From NCBI GenBank assembly GCA_905221605.1, contig CAJNDS010002246.1, forward strand, positions 1,329,929 to 1,393,928: a stretch of DNA of 64,000 nucleotides, given 5' to 3'. The stretch comes from Symbiodinium natans (Eukaryota; Sar; Dinophyceae; Suessiales; Symbiodiniaceae). The notes beneath the pieces were generated by a model. The model was not told where the DNA came from, did no database searches, and saw only the letters and a program-made list of their open reading frames with translations. Position numbers and translations under genes: made by a program. Shown piece after piece: positions 1-9,932 of the stretch. Position 1 is the stretch's first letter, and each line of letters opens with the position of its first letter.

Positions 1-287
1 GCCTTAGAGTTTGCAGGTTGATAAGGTTTGTAGGATTTGTAGGTTTACAGGGTTTGTTCAGACTTTGTAGGGTTTATGGTGTTTAAGGGTGTTAGGGCTT
101 AGGCCGGTTTCGGGGTTATGGTTCGGATCTTTATTTCCTGCTACGGGCCTATGTAGAGTTAAGGATACTACGGTCTCCCTAGCAAGTACTTCAATCCGGT
201 TGCTTTTCGAGTGCTGCTTACTGTTAGCATCAACCCTAACAGTACGAAAGTGCCTTTGCTGGCTCCCTTTCTTGCCCCTCAACCTAT

Positions 288-371
288 ATCCCCCTTCGGA
301 ATTATTTTTGTTTTCGTTTATATAAAACCCAAGAGGATTTTAAATTTGTTTGTTTCTTTAAGGTCCTAAGG
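288..371. repeat. Short interspersed element, family L, copy 1
   Basis: About 85 bp, starting CCCCCTTCGG and ending CTAAGGGG, with a T-rich core (GTTTATATAAAACCC then AAGAGGAT). Two close relatives lie at 29081-29166 and 49200-49283. The ends CCCCTT / AAGGGG form a short inverted repeat. Each copy is followed within about 10 bases by AG and a coding-looking segment, so it probably fills the 3' part of an intron. Inference rests on three-copy similarity read by eye. Confidence 0.5.
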
Positions 372-380
372 GGCGTGTAG

Positions 381-463
381 CAACGACTGACTGCACCGCC
401 CGGCAGTGGAGGAACTGCGCCGACTTCAGTCGGAAGCTTGTCTGCCACCATGATTCCCCCTAA
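381..463 (+). CDS. Candidate terminal exon, unknown protein
   Basis: After an AG at 379-380 one frame reads TDCTARQWRNCADFSRKLVC and stops at TAA 461-463, which is itself the first TAA of a CCCTAAA array. It lies directly behind family L element copy 1. The Cys/Trp-containing peptide looks coding but matches no family I know. It could also be a non-terminal exon whose donor I cannot place. Confidence 0.3.
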
Positions 464-1569
464 ACCCTAAACCCTAAGGCCTAAGCCCTAAGTCCTAAGC
501 CCCCTAAACCCGAGACCTTACGAACCCTTCCGCTTGCGGCCTGGGGTTTCGGGTTTAGGGTTTAAGCTTGAGGTGCAATTTGGCCACTTAGGTGAGGGAG
601 CAGACCCGACCAAGTAAGTTCATGAGGGTGCCGCAAAATTAGAACAGGGATCCCAATACGAACTGAGCTACTCCTGAGTTCATGGCCCTTAACCCTAAAG
701 TTCCTTCATTCCAGGTGGAGGGTGAAGACGCTTTTGCATCTTGCTTTTCTTTCGGCGGTATGAAAACCGCAGCCAGTGTTTTCCTTTATGTTAGTTTTTT
801 TTTTTTTTTGTGGGGGGGGGGGGGGGGGGGGTGGGAGAAGAGAGGGCGGGGTTGGGGGGTTGAGGGATCTTCACTCCGGGCTCTCTTGCCTAGTGTGATT
901 TAGCGGGTTTAACCCAAAAGTGTCCCAAGCCCACACGCCCCGATCGCATTCGCTGAAGTGGTCGCTGAACCTTTCCGCAGTGCCAAGGCTAATGGAGGTC
1001 ACCAAGCGCGGAGGCTGTTCTCGAAGAGTTGTCGACTGAGTCGACTGTCATTACGGATAGTACTAGGTGTTCAACGCAAAAAACACCAGTCCTAGCAGGG
1101 TAGTACCCTTACTGCTTTTTCAGGGGTTGCTTGGGAGCCCATACAAACCTCAGGAATGTTAAGCAACAAAGGGGACCCTTTTCGTTAATCTACACAGAGT
1201 CTTTGCTGTTCCCCGTGACCGCACGCACTTTGATTCGATCTCTGCCACGCCTTCCGCGCAAACTTTGGTGCCTCTTTGATTAAAATGTTGTATCCTGGGT
1301 AGTTCATAGTATGTGGGGGCTTACGAGAAGTATAGACGCCCAACTAGTAGGCTTCCCTTATAAGAAGAGGACCCCAATAAGGTGCCCCTAATTTCGGAAA
1401 CCCCCATATAAACATTACATCGGGATGATTGGTGGTTACCTGTTATCCCTGAACCCTAAACCCTATAAACCCTAAACCCTAAACTCCTAAACCCTAAGCC
1501 CCAAACCCTAAACCCTAAACTCCTAAACCCTAAGCCCTAAGCCCTAAGCCCTAAACCCTAGCTGTGCAG
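464..1569. other. Intronic or intergenic DNA with telomere-like arrays
   Basis: Contains CCCTAAA and TTTAGGG pieces (about 460-580 and 1440-1560), a T run followed by a G run at about 796-830, and otherwise unstructured sequence. No open frame here looks convincingly coding. Confidence 0.5.
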
Positions 1570-1625
1570 GCTCGTCCAGGGCGTCTTCCGCAGCTGCGAA
1601 GTGGGCCTGAGCGCAAGCCCACCTT
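1570..1625 (+). CDS. Candidate small exon between telomere-like arrays
   Basis: A 3' splice-like GTGCAG ends at 1569. The frame ARPGRLPQLRSGPERKPTLS then runs to about 1625. A CCCTAAA array (1440-1560) lies upstream and a TTTAGGG array (about 1666-1726) downstream, the same layout as the well-supported exons of this window. Function is not recognised, and the frame stays open into the repeat, so the donor is uncertain. Confidence 0.3.
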
Positions 1626-1729
1626 GAGTGAGATGATCGGTTGGGGCGTTCCCCCTTTAAAGGGGGTTTAGGGTTTAGGGCTTAGGGCTTAGGGCTTAGG
1701 GCTTAGGGTTTAGGGTTTAGGGTTTCAAA

Positions 1730-1818
1730 TGGGGTGTTCCCCCTTATACCTAGGGGTTATAGTACCCCGTAAATTATAATCCCTTTTAAGGAGTGTTAGT
1801 ATAAGGGTGAACAATCCA
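1730..1818. mobile_element. TIR element, family C, copy 1
   Basis: Begins GGGGTGTTCCCCCTTATACC and ends with the imperfect reverse complement (GTATAAGGGTGAACAATCC), about 90 bp in all. Similar elements lie at 3381-3501 and 30126-30222, and a left half at about 6747-6815. There is no coding capacity. It is a MITE-like or introner-like non-autonomous element. Confidence 0.55.
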
Positions 1819-2324
1819 AATGCTAGGCTTCAAAAGCTATGGAGGGGGTTTGGGTTGAGGGTTCCCTAGATTAGGGTCCCAGTTTGGGTTTCTCTTCCCA
1901 TTCGGGTGGGTATGGGGTTATCTAGGGCTCAGGGTTTATAGGGTTTTGGGTTTATAAGGTTTCAGCCTTAGGGTTAGGGTTTAGGGGTAAGGGTTTAGGG
2001 CCAGAGTATTATTGATTCATTTTTTTTGGGCGGGAGGGGGGGGGGGGGGGGGGGAAGCCGGCCCACGACGGCACAGCGGCATGCTCTTTGCGGTGACTCC
2101 ACATGTAACGAGTCGGACATGGGGCACATCTCAGCATCAGACTCTTGAGCCTGTCCTCTGGCAAAATATGGGTATTTCCCAAATTGGGGGGGGGGGGGGG
2201 GGGGGGGGGGGCTACCCCGTTTATACCCCAAATAGAATAGCATCCACTTAAAGGGACCCCCAAAAAGGGAGTACCCCACCCCATGTTCGGTAAAACCCCC
2301 CATATTCCTAACTTATGGTCCTCT

Positions 2325-2606
2325 TCGAGCTTCAAAGCGCCTCAAAGCGCTTCTTTCAGTGCTTGCGAAAGCCCCAGCGATGGCTTCCTTCTGAGATCTG
2401 CCCCAAGAGCAACTCTAGGGTTCCCTTCCCTGGGTGGGGCCGAAGTGGACCTTGGCAGCTGTGCAGGGTTTAGGGTTTAGGGTTCAGGGTTTAGGGTTCA
2501 GGGTTTAGGGTTTAGGGTTTAGTGTTTAGGGTTTAGGGACGCAGACAACGGGACGGCAACCTACAAAGCCCAGGGCTGTGAGCCCAAGGTGTTTGCACAA
2601 CACTGA
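2325..2606 (+). CDS. Two-exon gene end split by an all-telomeric-repeat intron
   Basis: The first exon (about 2325-2467) reads ...FPSLGGAEVDLGSCA and leaves two bases (GG). The second exon (2537-2606) supplies one base and reads DADNGTATYKAQGCEPKVF before TGA 2604-2606. The 69-bp intron 2468-2536 starts GTTTAG, ends TTTAG, and is almost pure TTTAGGG units. The phase match (2+1) supports splicing. No family is recognised; the peptide has two cysteines near the end. The start of the first exon is not fixed, because a TIR-like piece (about 2215-2315) precedes it. Confidence 0.45.
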
Positions 2607-2701
2607 GCCCCCAACCTGAAGTGCTGCATATTATGCTATATTCACTTACATGACAGTAGCAATGTCATTGTTGCGCATGTTATTCTATTATTCTCATCAG
2701 T

Positions 2702-3019
2702 ATGTTGATATGTATGCATACATGCGTACATACATACATACATGCATGCATGCATACATACATACATACGTTCTATAGGTTTTGGGGTGCTATTATAGCC
2801 CCATTAGGTTCTATCTTCATGAAGTTCATGAAAGCGCAGCCAAGTGAGATCCTCGGGCCACTCAGCACGAAATGGATTGAGCCGCCCGGGAGAAAGAGCT
2901 GTCTAGGACCTCCAGTGATACCCTTGTCATGTCCTTCTTTATGTCTCTCTTTCTGTCGTTCGTTCCGCCTTTTGTTTTTCATTTCTTCACTTATGTCTGT
3001 CCTTCTGTCTTTCTTTCTT

Positions 3020-3056
<37 letters not shown>

Positions 3057-3211
3057 TTCTTTCATTCTTTCTTTGTGTCGTCATTTATGTCCTTCTTTTC
3101 CTTGTTGTTTTTGTTTTTTTTGTTTTTTATGTCCTTCCTTCTTTCATTATTTCTGTCATTCTTTCTTTCTTTGATTCTTTCTTTCTTTCTTTCTGTCTGT
3201 CTTTCTCTCTC

Positions 3212-3249
<38 letters not shown>

Positions 3250-3275
3250 CCTCTCTCTCTGTCTGTCAAGGGGTG
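2702..3275. repeat. Microsatellites: ATAC/ATGC tract and a CT-rich tract
   Basis: 2715-2768 is a CATA/CATG tetranucleotide run. From 2930 to 3270 the strand is almost pure pyrimidine, with CTTT units and two long CT dinucleotide runs (about 3030-3052 and 3203-3250). The long open frames here (Ser/Leu-rich on +, Arg/Glu-rich on -) are products of the repeat, not genes. Confidence 0.9.
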
Positions 3276-3380
3276 ATCCGGGTCTTCCAGAATTGCGGCC
3301 AAGACTGTGGAACCTAGCACGAGTGCAGGAGTTACTAATCAGGACCCTTAGGACCCTTTAACCCCTTTGAGCCCTTATAC

Positions 3381-3501
3381 TCGGGATGCTCCCCCTTCTA
3401 CCAACAGTCCTCACGAGGGATTTTCGTAGCCCCCCCCCCCCCCCCCCCCCCCTCCAGTATAATCCCTATGAAGGAGTGTTAGTAGAAGGGACAACATCCC
3501 A
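3381..3501. mobile_element. TIR element, family C, copy 2
   Basis: The left end TCGGGATGCTCCCCCTTCTA and the right end are inverted repeats of about 43 bp (imperfect). A C run (3430-3452) sits in the middle. Same family as 1730-1818 and 30126-30222. Confidence 0.65.
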
Positions 3502-3639
3502 AGATAGGAGTGTCGAGTCTAGGGGCAGAGGGAGAGAAAACAAGTTTCCGGGCATGTTTGGAGGCTGGATCTCCATAAGCCCTCGGGGGCCTGAAGCCTC
3601 AAATGCGCAATGCAAAACCCTTAGCCTTCAGCAAAAACC

Positions 3640-3745
3640 TTTGGTGGTGCTTTACTGTAACTTTACATCTTTAGCCTTTTTGGGCTTATTGGGTTTCTTA
3701 AGAAGCCAGCTAAAAATTTTAATTTTTAGCTACCCCCCTAAGTGC
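3640..3745. repeat. Interspersed element, family E, copy 1
   Basis: About 105 bp, GGTGCTTTACTGTAACTTTA ... AAGTGCAGCCAAG. A second copy at 12252-12363 differs at only a few positions and is bordered by a 22-bp direct repeat. No coding capacity. The stretch 3750-4480 shows no other supported feature. Confidence 0.65.
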
Positions 3746-4485
3746 AGCCAAGAAGCTAGCCTGCTTTCTGCCAGCCTCGGAAGTGGGACGTCGGTGTTTG
3801 AACCGAGCTCGAAGCACTGAAGCCTTCAAGCCCTTAACAAGAAGCTGGGGGAAACCCTGAAGTAAGCCAAAAACCCATTTAGGATATGCAGGCACCTGGC
3901 GCAAACCCTCGAAGCCCAGAGGCATCCCAAAGATTTCCACCGCTAGAGCTTAGAGTGATCTGAATTGCGTGTATAACATCTATTACCTTCCATCGTCCTT
4001 CTCTTGACGGGTTGAGGAGGGGAGGGGGGGGCTACGGCGCAGGGTGTAAAGCACGAACTGCCCAACACTTTCAGCACCCCCCCCACCGACCAAGCTCAGA
4101 AGAGTGGGGAGGCGGCTACAACCAGGCTCCTGCGCCCGCTTCTCGAGCAGCCGCGACCCTCAGTGTAGGGGTGCTGGGTTTGAGGTTTAGAGTCGGGGTG
4201 TAGAGGGCTTGGGGTTTGGAGTTCAGGGATTTGGCTTACTTACCGGGTTCAATTTACGGCTATGGAAAGCCAATAGGGTTATTTACCGCACTTGGTAGCT
4301 GCAGCGACCACCAAACACGAAACCCCCAAGTGGATTTAGCCCACTGTGTTTAGGGCTTAGGGTTTCGGGGCTCCGGCTAGTTTTGGCGAGGGTACCCTGG
4401 ATTTCTTAATTATGAAGCCCACCCAATTTCCAGAGTTCTAACCTCCGCAATTTTGAGGGTACCCTTGATTTCTTTGTCTATTTCT

Positions 4486-4557
4486 TAATGGGATTCGAAC
4501 TGGTAATGCTTGAATTCGTAAGGCGACGCCTTATCCACTAGGCTGATCGCTCGAATT
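4486..4557 (-). pseudogene. tRNA-like remnant (Arg-ACG-like loop), possibly SINE-derived
   Basis: Read on the minus strand it has an A-box-like segment (CCTAGTGGATAAGGCG), a loop of form TTACGAA and a good B box (CAGTTCGAATCCC) at tRNA spacing. The anticodon stem has mismatches and the acceptor arms do not pair, so it is not a working tRNA. It could be a tRNA pseudogene or a tRNA-derived SINE head. Confidence 0.45.
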
Positions 4558-4559
4558 CT

Positions 4560-5300
4560 TGATGTTTCGCATTTTTTTGGGGGTTCAGCCGCGAGCCTGC
4601 TCGTTTCTTAAACCAATGGTTTCTTAATCACTGCTGTCACTGCACTTAATACCTGGAGGATTATGGGGCAGCTATCGCTGAGGACACGAGTAGGGAAACT
4701 ATGGCTACAACGCGGTTATGAGGGACTTGCAACCCTCACTTTATTCCAACTACACACGAACCTGCCAAGTAAGGAGTCTGGGAGCTTGGAGTGCCGTTGT
4801 CCTTTACGGGGGGCTACATGAAGCAGGGTTTATATTTCTGTTTTTGGTGAGTGTATATAAGGTTCCTTTTTAATATTGGTGAGTGTGTATACCTGGTGTC
4901 CTTTTGGGGATACAAGAAATATATACCCTACTTCACATAAGGGTTGAGGGCTGATCTTCTTCATGTGCCTTTCCTGAGGTCTCGATTCTAGCACTGTCCT
5001 TCCGGTCTACATACGAGACGGGCATTTTCATCAAGAGCCAGCAAGAAAAAGGAGGCCTCCTGTCAGGCCCTTTCATATGTAAAGCCTAATCCTTGAAACC
5101 CTAATTCCATCAAACCCTAATTCCACAAAGCAAGCCTTAAACCCGAACCCGAGACCCCAAAATCCTAAACCCTCGAAACCCTAAGCCCAAAAGCCAAGTT
5201 AATAACTTACCTGGAAACTGCAATTATGATGTTTTATGTGTTTCGAATGAAGAACCATATGGACTTTCTGTGTATCCTAACCCTACCGTCTCTGCTGCAG
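4560..5300. other. No gene seen
   Basis: Mixed sequence with short degenerate CCCTAA pieces at 5095-5195. Short open frames only, none with convincing protein character. Confidence 0.4.
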
Positions 5301-5471
5301 GTGGCGCTCAAGGCCCGTCACGGGGTTTCCGGGGCCGAATGGTTGGACTCTGGGTGTGTTCGGGTGGTTTAGGGCTTTGGGGAATTCGGATTGTAGGTAG
5401 GCCGTTTGGGCTTTCAGAGTTATGGTGTTCTAGGAGGTTATAGGTTTGGGGTTGATTTAGGGTGCTCAGCA

Positions 5472-5640
5472 GGCTTTGCACCACCTTGCACTGCAATGTC
5501 GAGCCCCCTTCAATCACAACTTGAAAGCCCTTTTGGCTCAGCTTGCTTCTGACGGCTGCGAATTCCACCGATGCTCTCCATTCTGCTGCCACTGCTGCTG
5601 GCACAGGGCCTGGCGGTACGCCAGTTGAAGCCAGGGCCTA
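5472..5640 (+). CDS. Candidate exon, unknown protein
   Basis: After CTCAGCAG a frame reads ALHHLALQCRAPFNHNLKAL and continues LLAQLASDGCEFHRC. A short possible exon (VALKARHG after CTGCAG at 5300) lies upstream. The minus strand is also open here (98 codons), so strand is judged mainly from the + orientation of all better-supported exons nearby. Function unknown. Confidence 0.3.
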
Positions 5641-5876
5641 AGGTTGTGCCCGGCCCCAAAACCTTAAACCCTCAAGAAGATTGGGGTGGGGGGCGTGTTT
5701 GCTGGGGCAGTTACATGGTCCCTTACCTTCTTTAAAGGGTTCTGAAGTATGGGCCCTCGGCGTTTACAGGGTATACCTTCGGTATACAAGGGGGTTGCCA
5801 TGTCAGGGCCCATATTCAGGGACAATGTAACTACCCCAAGAGGTTAGGAAAGGAAACACAGGTGGTTCTAGCTCTG

Positions 5877-5935
5877 ACCCTAAACCCTAAACCCTAAACC
5901 CTAAACCCTAAACCCTAAACCCTAAACCCCCTAAG
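5877..5935. repeat. CCCTAAA array
   Basis: About eight tandem CCCTAAA units ending in CCCC. Typical of the more than 60 interstitial telomere-like arrays in this window. Confidence 0.95.
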
Positions 5936-6004
5936 GTCACATTTTCTACGGGGCTCCCTTTTTAGGGCGTGGCACCCTCTTTTGATCCTGACGGGGGTTT
6001 TTAG

Positions 6005-6166
6005 GGGTTGAGGGTTTACGGTTTAGGGGTTTGGGGGTTTAGGCGCTTAGGGGTTTAGGGGTTGAGGGGTTTAGGGGTTTAGGGGTTTAGGGGTTTAGGG
6101 GTTTAGGGGTTTAGGGGTTTAGGGGTTTCGGGTTTAGGGGTTGAGGGGTTTAGGGGTTTAGGGTTT
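6005..6166. repeat. Variant telomere-like array, unit GGGGTTTA
   Basis: Here the unit is mostly 8 bases (one extra G) rather than TTTAGGG, with some GGGGTTGA units. It ends directly at the TIR element 6167-6282. The variant unit shows that arrays evolve locally by unit amplification. Confidence 0.9.
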
Positions 6167-6282
6167 ACTAGCATGCCCAGTAGTGCCCTTATTCCCTTTT
6201 TGGTGGCTCCAGGTTCCCCTATAAACCCCTTTAAGCAACAAAAGGGCACCCTTTTTCATCCCAGGTTACTGGGCAACCTAGT
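6167..6282. mobile_element. TIR element, family A1, copy 1
   Basis: Begins ACTAGCATGCCCAGTAGTGC and ends TTACTGGGCAACCTAGT (inverted). Core CCTATAAACCCCTTTAAGCA and AAAGGGCACCC are shared with 10939-11042 and 41499-41608. It is flanked on both sides by TTAGGGTTT, so it may have inserted into a telomere-like array with a 9-bp duplication, though repeat flanks make this ambiguous. Confidence 0.7.
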
Positions 6283-6287
6283 TTAGG

Positions 6288-6370
6288 GTTTTGAGAGAAG
6301 GTCCGGAGATGGCCTGGAGCATAAAGATGGCGAAGAAGGAGGCTGCTGGAGACTTTGCGTGAACACCATC
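6288..6370 (+). CDS. Candidate exon between two TIR elements
   Basis: Reads SGDGLEHKDGEEGGCWRLCV then NTI, bounded on the left by the family A1 element and on the right by a family A2 element starting CTTGGTAGCCC. Only about 80 bases separate the two elements, the arrangement expected for an exon between two introner-filled introns. Function unknown. Confidence 0.35.
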
Positions 6371-6505
6371 TTGGTAGCCCAGCGGTACCCTTCTCCGCCT
6401 CTTTTTTTCTGTTGAATCTAGATAGAACTTCTAGATTCCCTTTTTGCAGTAAAGCAACCCCAAGAAAGGAACCCTTGTTCTAATATGGTTACTGTGCTAC
6501 CAAGC
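6371..6505. mobile_element. TIR element, family A2, copy 1
   Basis: The left end CTTGGTAGCCCAGCGGTACC pairs with the right end GGTTACTGTGCTACCAAG. Relatives: 24117-24255 (inside an acyltransferase intron) and 41057-41401. Confidence 0.65.
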
Positions 6506-7009
6506 CATACCCTAGGTTGTCAATCTTCCCTCCAGAGCCTTACGCCCCAAAACTCCTCAGGGTTTCTAGGGCTTAGGGACCCTAAACCTGAAAAATCCTA
6601 TGCAAGGTTGTCAACCTCATGCCTCCTAAGCCCTTAAGCCCTGAAGCCCCTCAGGGCTCGTAAGGTTTACGGACCCTAAGTCTTCAATCCTCTACGATCT
6701 CAGCCCTTGAGAAAACTCGGCACCACTCAAGCCCTTAAACACTGGAACCTTGGGATGCTCCCTCTTGTATTCACAGCTCCTTAGAAGGGGTTATAGTACC
6801 TGTCCCTATGATATAGCACCCACCCCCCCCCTCTATTCTTCCCAAAAGCCCCAAAACCCTGAACTGCCTTCCTGCTGCGTACTTTCTAAATGAGCTGCGC
6901 CCCCTCTCTCCCACCCCCAGCCGACTCACCTTGAGCACCCTAAACCCAAAACAATAAACCCTAAAAGATGACCCCCCCCCCCCTCCCTGAAAGCCCCTTA
7001 AAGCCGTAG

Positions 7010-7660
7010 AAGCACGCCCAATTTTGCCCCGAGGAACTGCTGCAACACACCCAAGTGCAGCGGCTCGAAGTTTCTGGACTTCGGGGGCGTCAATGTGATC
7101 TTCGACGAATGCACGGCTCTGCCACCGGTCCTGAGTCAAAACCCAGTGGCTGTCGATTCAGGGTTTAGGGTTTAGGGTTTAGGGTTTAGGGTTTAGGGTT
7201 TAGGGTTTAGGGTTTAGGGTTTAGGGTTTAGGGTTTAGGGTTTAGGGTCAGGGTTTATAGGGTTCAGAGGCTTCTGAGGGTAGAGTTTAGGGTTTGGGGT
7301 TTACTTCATTGCTCCAGGTTTCATGGGTACATAGTGATGAGTTTGGAGTATTGCAAGTAGGGCGGTCATGGTTATAATTCCTTTTTGGGGGGCGCTTGTC
7401 ACCGTACTTCGAACCACCCAACGCACCTTCAAGTAGTAGAAGGTCAGGGAATGAGGGGCCTGCAGGTGCCCCAATAACCCTAAACCCTAAACCCTGCAAG
7501 GGAATTGGTAAACTCCATCTCATAGGGATGGGTCAGGCGGTGAAGCTTTCATGGGCAGCCCTCTTAAACCCAAAGGCTTACCCGAAACCCCTAAACCCGC
7601 AAGCCCAACCCCTAAACCCTAAACCCTAAACCCTCAACCCTAAACCCTAAACCCTAAACC

Positions 7661-7692
<32 letters not shown>

Positions 7693-8323
7693 ACCCTAAA
7701 CCCTAAACCCTAAACCCTAAACCCTAAACCCTAAACCCTAAACCCTAAACCCTAAACCCTAAACCCTACCCCTAAACCCTAAACCCTAAACCCCAGCTCA
7801 GCAAGGCCTGGCAAGTGGAAGTACAATGAGCAGGTTGTCAAGCCCGAGAAGACCAGCGCGAAGTTCTCGCTTCTGTGCTCCAAGAGGATCCCTTTGAAAG
7901 GTTTAGGGTTTAGGGTTTAGGGTTTAGGGTGTAATTAATAAAGCTGCACCTTCAGATGCGCGGTGCCCGAAAAGGAGCTGGCGGGCTCTTTTTTTCGACG
8001 CGCCGCAAGTAAAGGCCCCTGCCCAGCTTTTCCTGTGCATACCCCAAAGGGTCCTAAGTACCTACATAGTAGAAAGTAGGGTTTCTATAGTAGAAATTAC
8101 TATTATGGCTTGGGTAAGTGTCCCTCATATAGGTACTTAGGACCCTTTGGGTACTTGGCAGCCGAGGTTAGATGCGGGCAGCTACATCTGCCAAGAGATC
8201 TGCAAAGTTTTGGTTGGCAAGGACGAGGAGCATGGGAGGAGATGGGAGACCAAGACCGTCTACCGCACAGGCGGCATTGAGCAGCCGAAATGCACCTACG
8301 GTTACATCTTCGTCCACGTGTGA
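7010..8323 (+). CDS. Four-exon 3' part of a Cys-rich unknown protein
   Basis: Exons 7010-7162, 7806-7900, 7956-8008 and 8162-8323 join in phase at all three junctions (2+1, 1+2, 0+0) and end in TGA. Key segments: CNTPKCSGSKFLDFGG, then GKWKYNEQVVKPEKTSAKFS, then ARCPKRSWRALFFDAPQ, then SYICQEICKVLVGKDEEHG and a tail QPKCTYGYIFVHV. Ten or so cysteines suggest a secreted or structural protein, but I recognise no family. Intron 1 starts GTTTAGGG, with a TTTAGGG array at its head and a 180-bp CCCTAAA array before its 3' end. Intron 2 also starts GTTTAGGG. Intron 3 (GTAAAG) contains TIR element 8043-8151. The 5' exons are not identified. The joined part is about 154 residues. Confidence 0.65.
7163..7248. 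repeat. TTTAGGG array at an intron 5' end
   Basis: About twelve units. The first four bases, GTTT, form the donor of intron 1 of the 7010-8323 gene. Confidence 0.9.
7607..7795. repeat. CCCTAAA / CCCTCAA array at an intron 3' end
   Basis: About 26 tandem units, with a block of CCCTCAA variants in the middle. It ends 10 bases before the AG acceptor at 7804-7805 of the 7010-8323 gene. Confidence 0.95.
8043..8151. mobile_element. TIR element, family F, inside an intron
   Basis: A perfect 22-bp inverted repeat: left 8043-8064 (CCCAAAGGGTCCTAAGTACC...), right 8130-8151. It fills most of intron 3 of the 7010-8323 gene and ends 10 bases before the acceptor AG. Introner-like. Confidence 0.8.
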
Positions 8324-8524
8324 GCATCGCCCTTGCTGAAAAGAGGGAGCCAGCGGCTGTGTGCTACTAAGGGGCTTTTCAGGGACTACTCGGGGACTGT
8401 CGGTGATACCTTAGGGGTTCGTTCTTGTTATAAAGCTCCTTGGTCAGAAAAGGGGCTATCAATCTTGCTAGGTTGCTGCGGAGCCGAGTGGCAGTCTAGG
8501 GAGCCAGCATGCTGAGATCCACTG

Positions 8525-8645
8525 AGTCGGAACATTGCGGCGAAGCTAACATCCAGAAACGCGCAAGTCCTGGCCAGGCCTTCCATGCTCACGACGCTGC
8601 TGCAGCGATTCGTGCGCACGCCAAGTTCCCTTGGCTCACGGGCTG
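8525..8645 (+). CDS. Candidate exon, unknown protein
   Basis: The frame ESEHCGEANIQKRASPGQAF continues HAHDAAAAIRAHAKFPWLTG and then meets TGA, or a GC-type donor just before it (ACGG|GCTGTT). Good amino-acid mix and + orientation. No family recognised. Its 5' end is not fixed. Confidence 0.35.
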
Positions 8646-9010
8646 TTGAGGGTTCAGCGTAAAATACGGTTTAGGGGTAGGTCGCTTGAGATATTGTAGA
8701 AATTTGGATAGATCTCCCTGTCGTGGGTTTAAGAGGAGCCCGAAACCCCTAGACCCTAAACCCTCTTGTTTATGAATAATGTGCAAAAGGGTTTAAGGGC
8801 CAACCTAGGCATTCTTGCTGCCAGGAGCCTTAAAGTGGTAGCCTCAGATCTTTGTGGCTTAGTTGTCCTTGCAAGAAGAACGGGTGCCCCTGCTACTCCT
8901 AGCTGACCGATGGGGGGGGGGGGGGGGGCAACCCTCTGAACCGTAAGCCCAAACTCCCAACCCTAAACCCTTAACCCTGAACCCTAAACCCTAAACCCTA
9001 AACCCCAAAC

Positions 9011-9100
9011 TCCCCACGCCACATGGCAAGGAACTGCAGTCAACTCAATCCCTTCGCACCATGCCTTCCTGGTTCTCGGGTGCCCTCGTCTTTGGCGGGG
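9011..9100 (+). CDS. Candidate small exon, unknown
   Basis: Reads HGKELQSTQSLRTMPSWFSG then ALVFG, between CCCTAAA arrays (8940-9005 and 9120-9210). Weak evidence, borders not fixed. Confidence 0.25.
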
Positions 9101-9210
9101 GGTTCAAGGGTGGCCCCTACACCCTAAACCCTATGAACCCAAAAAACCCTATATGCCCTATAACCCTATAACCCTAGAACCCCTACACCCCGAACCCTAC
9201 ATAAACCCTG

Positions 9211-9361
9211 CTTGAAGGTTCATGGTACTTACTAACCAATTATAACTGTACTTATAACCCTAATTACAATACCCCTAAAGGGCCTTATAGAGGTTATCCC
9301 ACTTATAAGTAGGGTTATAAGCCCAGTTATAATTGGTTAGTAAGTACCATGAACCTTCAAG
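9211..9361. mobile_element. TIR element, family D, perfect 38-bp inverted repeat
   Basis: Left arm 9211-9248 (starts CTTGAAGGTTCATGGTACTT) and right arm 9324-9361 are exact reverse complements over 38 bases. The inner region is AT-rich and also partly self-complementary. It is followed 20 bases later by AG and the exon 9382-9465. Related ends appear near 10528-10655 and 12890-12910. The perfect arms suggest recent insertion. Confidence 0.85.
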
Positions 9362-9381
9362 TGGACTGTGACTCTGCTTAG

Positions 9382-9465
9382 GTCCGCCGGCGGGCGCCCG
9401 CGGCAGCGGCCGCGCTGCTCTCGGCGCTGCGGCCCCTGGGGCAGGAGGCCAGTTTCGGGCTGGGG
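9382..9465 (+). CDS. Ala/Leu-rich exon between a TIR element and a TTTAGGG array
   Basis: After CTTAG the frame reads VRRRAPAAAAALLSALRPLG then QEASFGLG, ending in phase 0 before GTTTTGTGTTTAGGG. High GC, as in other exons here. Could be part of a transit or linker segment. Unknown function. Confidence 0.4.
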
Positions 9466-9473
9466 GTTTTGTG

Positions 9474-9540
9474 TTTAGGGTTTAGGGTTTAGGGTTTAGG
9501 GTTTAGGGTTTAGGGTTTAGGGTTTAGGGTTTAGGGTTTT
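9474..9540. repeat. TTTAGGG array
   Basis: Nine or so units immediately 3' of the exon 9382-9465. Confidence 0.9.
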
Positions 9541-9656
9541 AGGACTCAGGGAATGGTTTTTTTTCTTCGGCGGGATGTGGGAGTGTAGGTCCAGGTTTCC
9601 GGAGGTTGAGTTGTTGGTCGAAGACACTGGCCAGTTAAAGGGATTGGGAGTTCGAG

Positions 9657-9932
9657 TTGCTAGCCGAGGAACTAGTAAGTTTGAGGTTTTGCTGGGTTAG
9701 GGTTCAGGCTCGCTGTACTGCTTCTAGTTTCGGCTGTCTTGCGCCCACTCGCCGCTCATTTCGAAGGGTCCTGTTGAATTTTGGGGTCTGGGTCTCGGAC
9801 ACGACCTTGATTGAAAGGCTTCATGCTAGGCAAGGCATCTCCAGCTGGTCTCAATTAGTCCTCTCCGTCCAGCGGGCAGGTCCGCGCAGAAGGGTTGTCA
9901 AAGCTCAGTACGGATGCAAAGCTTGTCGGTAA
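9657..9932 (+). CDS. 91-codon open frame, doubtful
   Basis: Open from 9657 to TAA at 9932 (RFCWVRVQARCTASSFG... KAQYGCKACR). Composition is compatible with coding, but no family, splice pattern or start context supports it. Confidence 0.2.
   Translation: MLAEELVSLRFCWVRVQARCTASSFGCLAPTRRSFRRVLLNFGVWVSDTTLIERLHARQGISSWSQLVLSVQRAGPRRRVVKAQYGCKACR

Noticed and set aside
2702-3361. 219-codon Ser/Leu-rich frame and related frames
   Set aside because: Pyrimidine microsatellite translated; no non-repeat protein character.
5308-5604. 98-codon minus-strand gene
   Set aside because: The + strand reading fits the neighbouring exon orientation better; kept only as a weak + exon.
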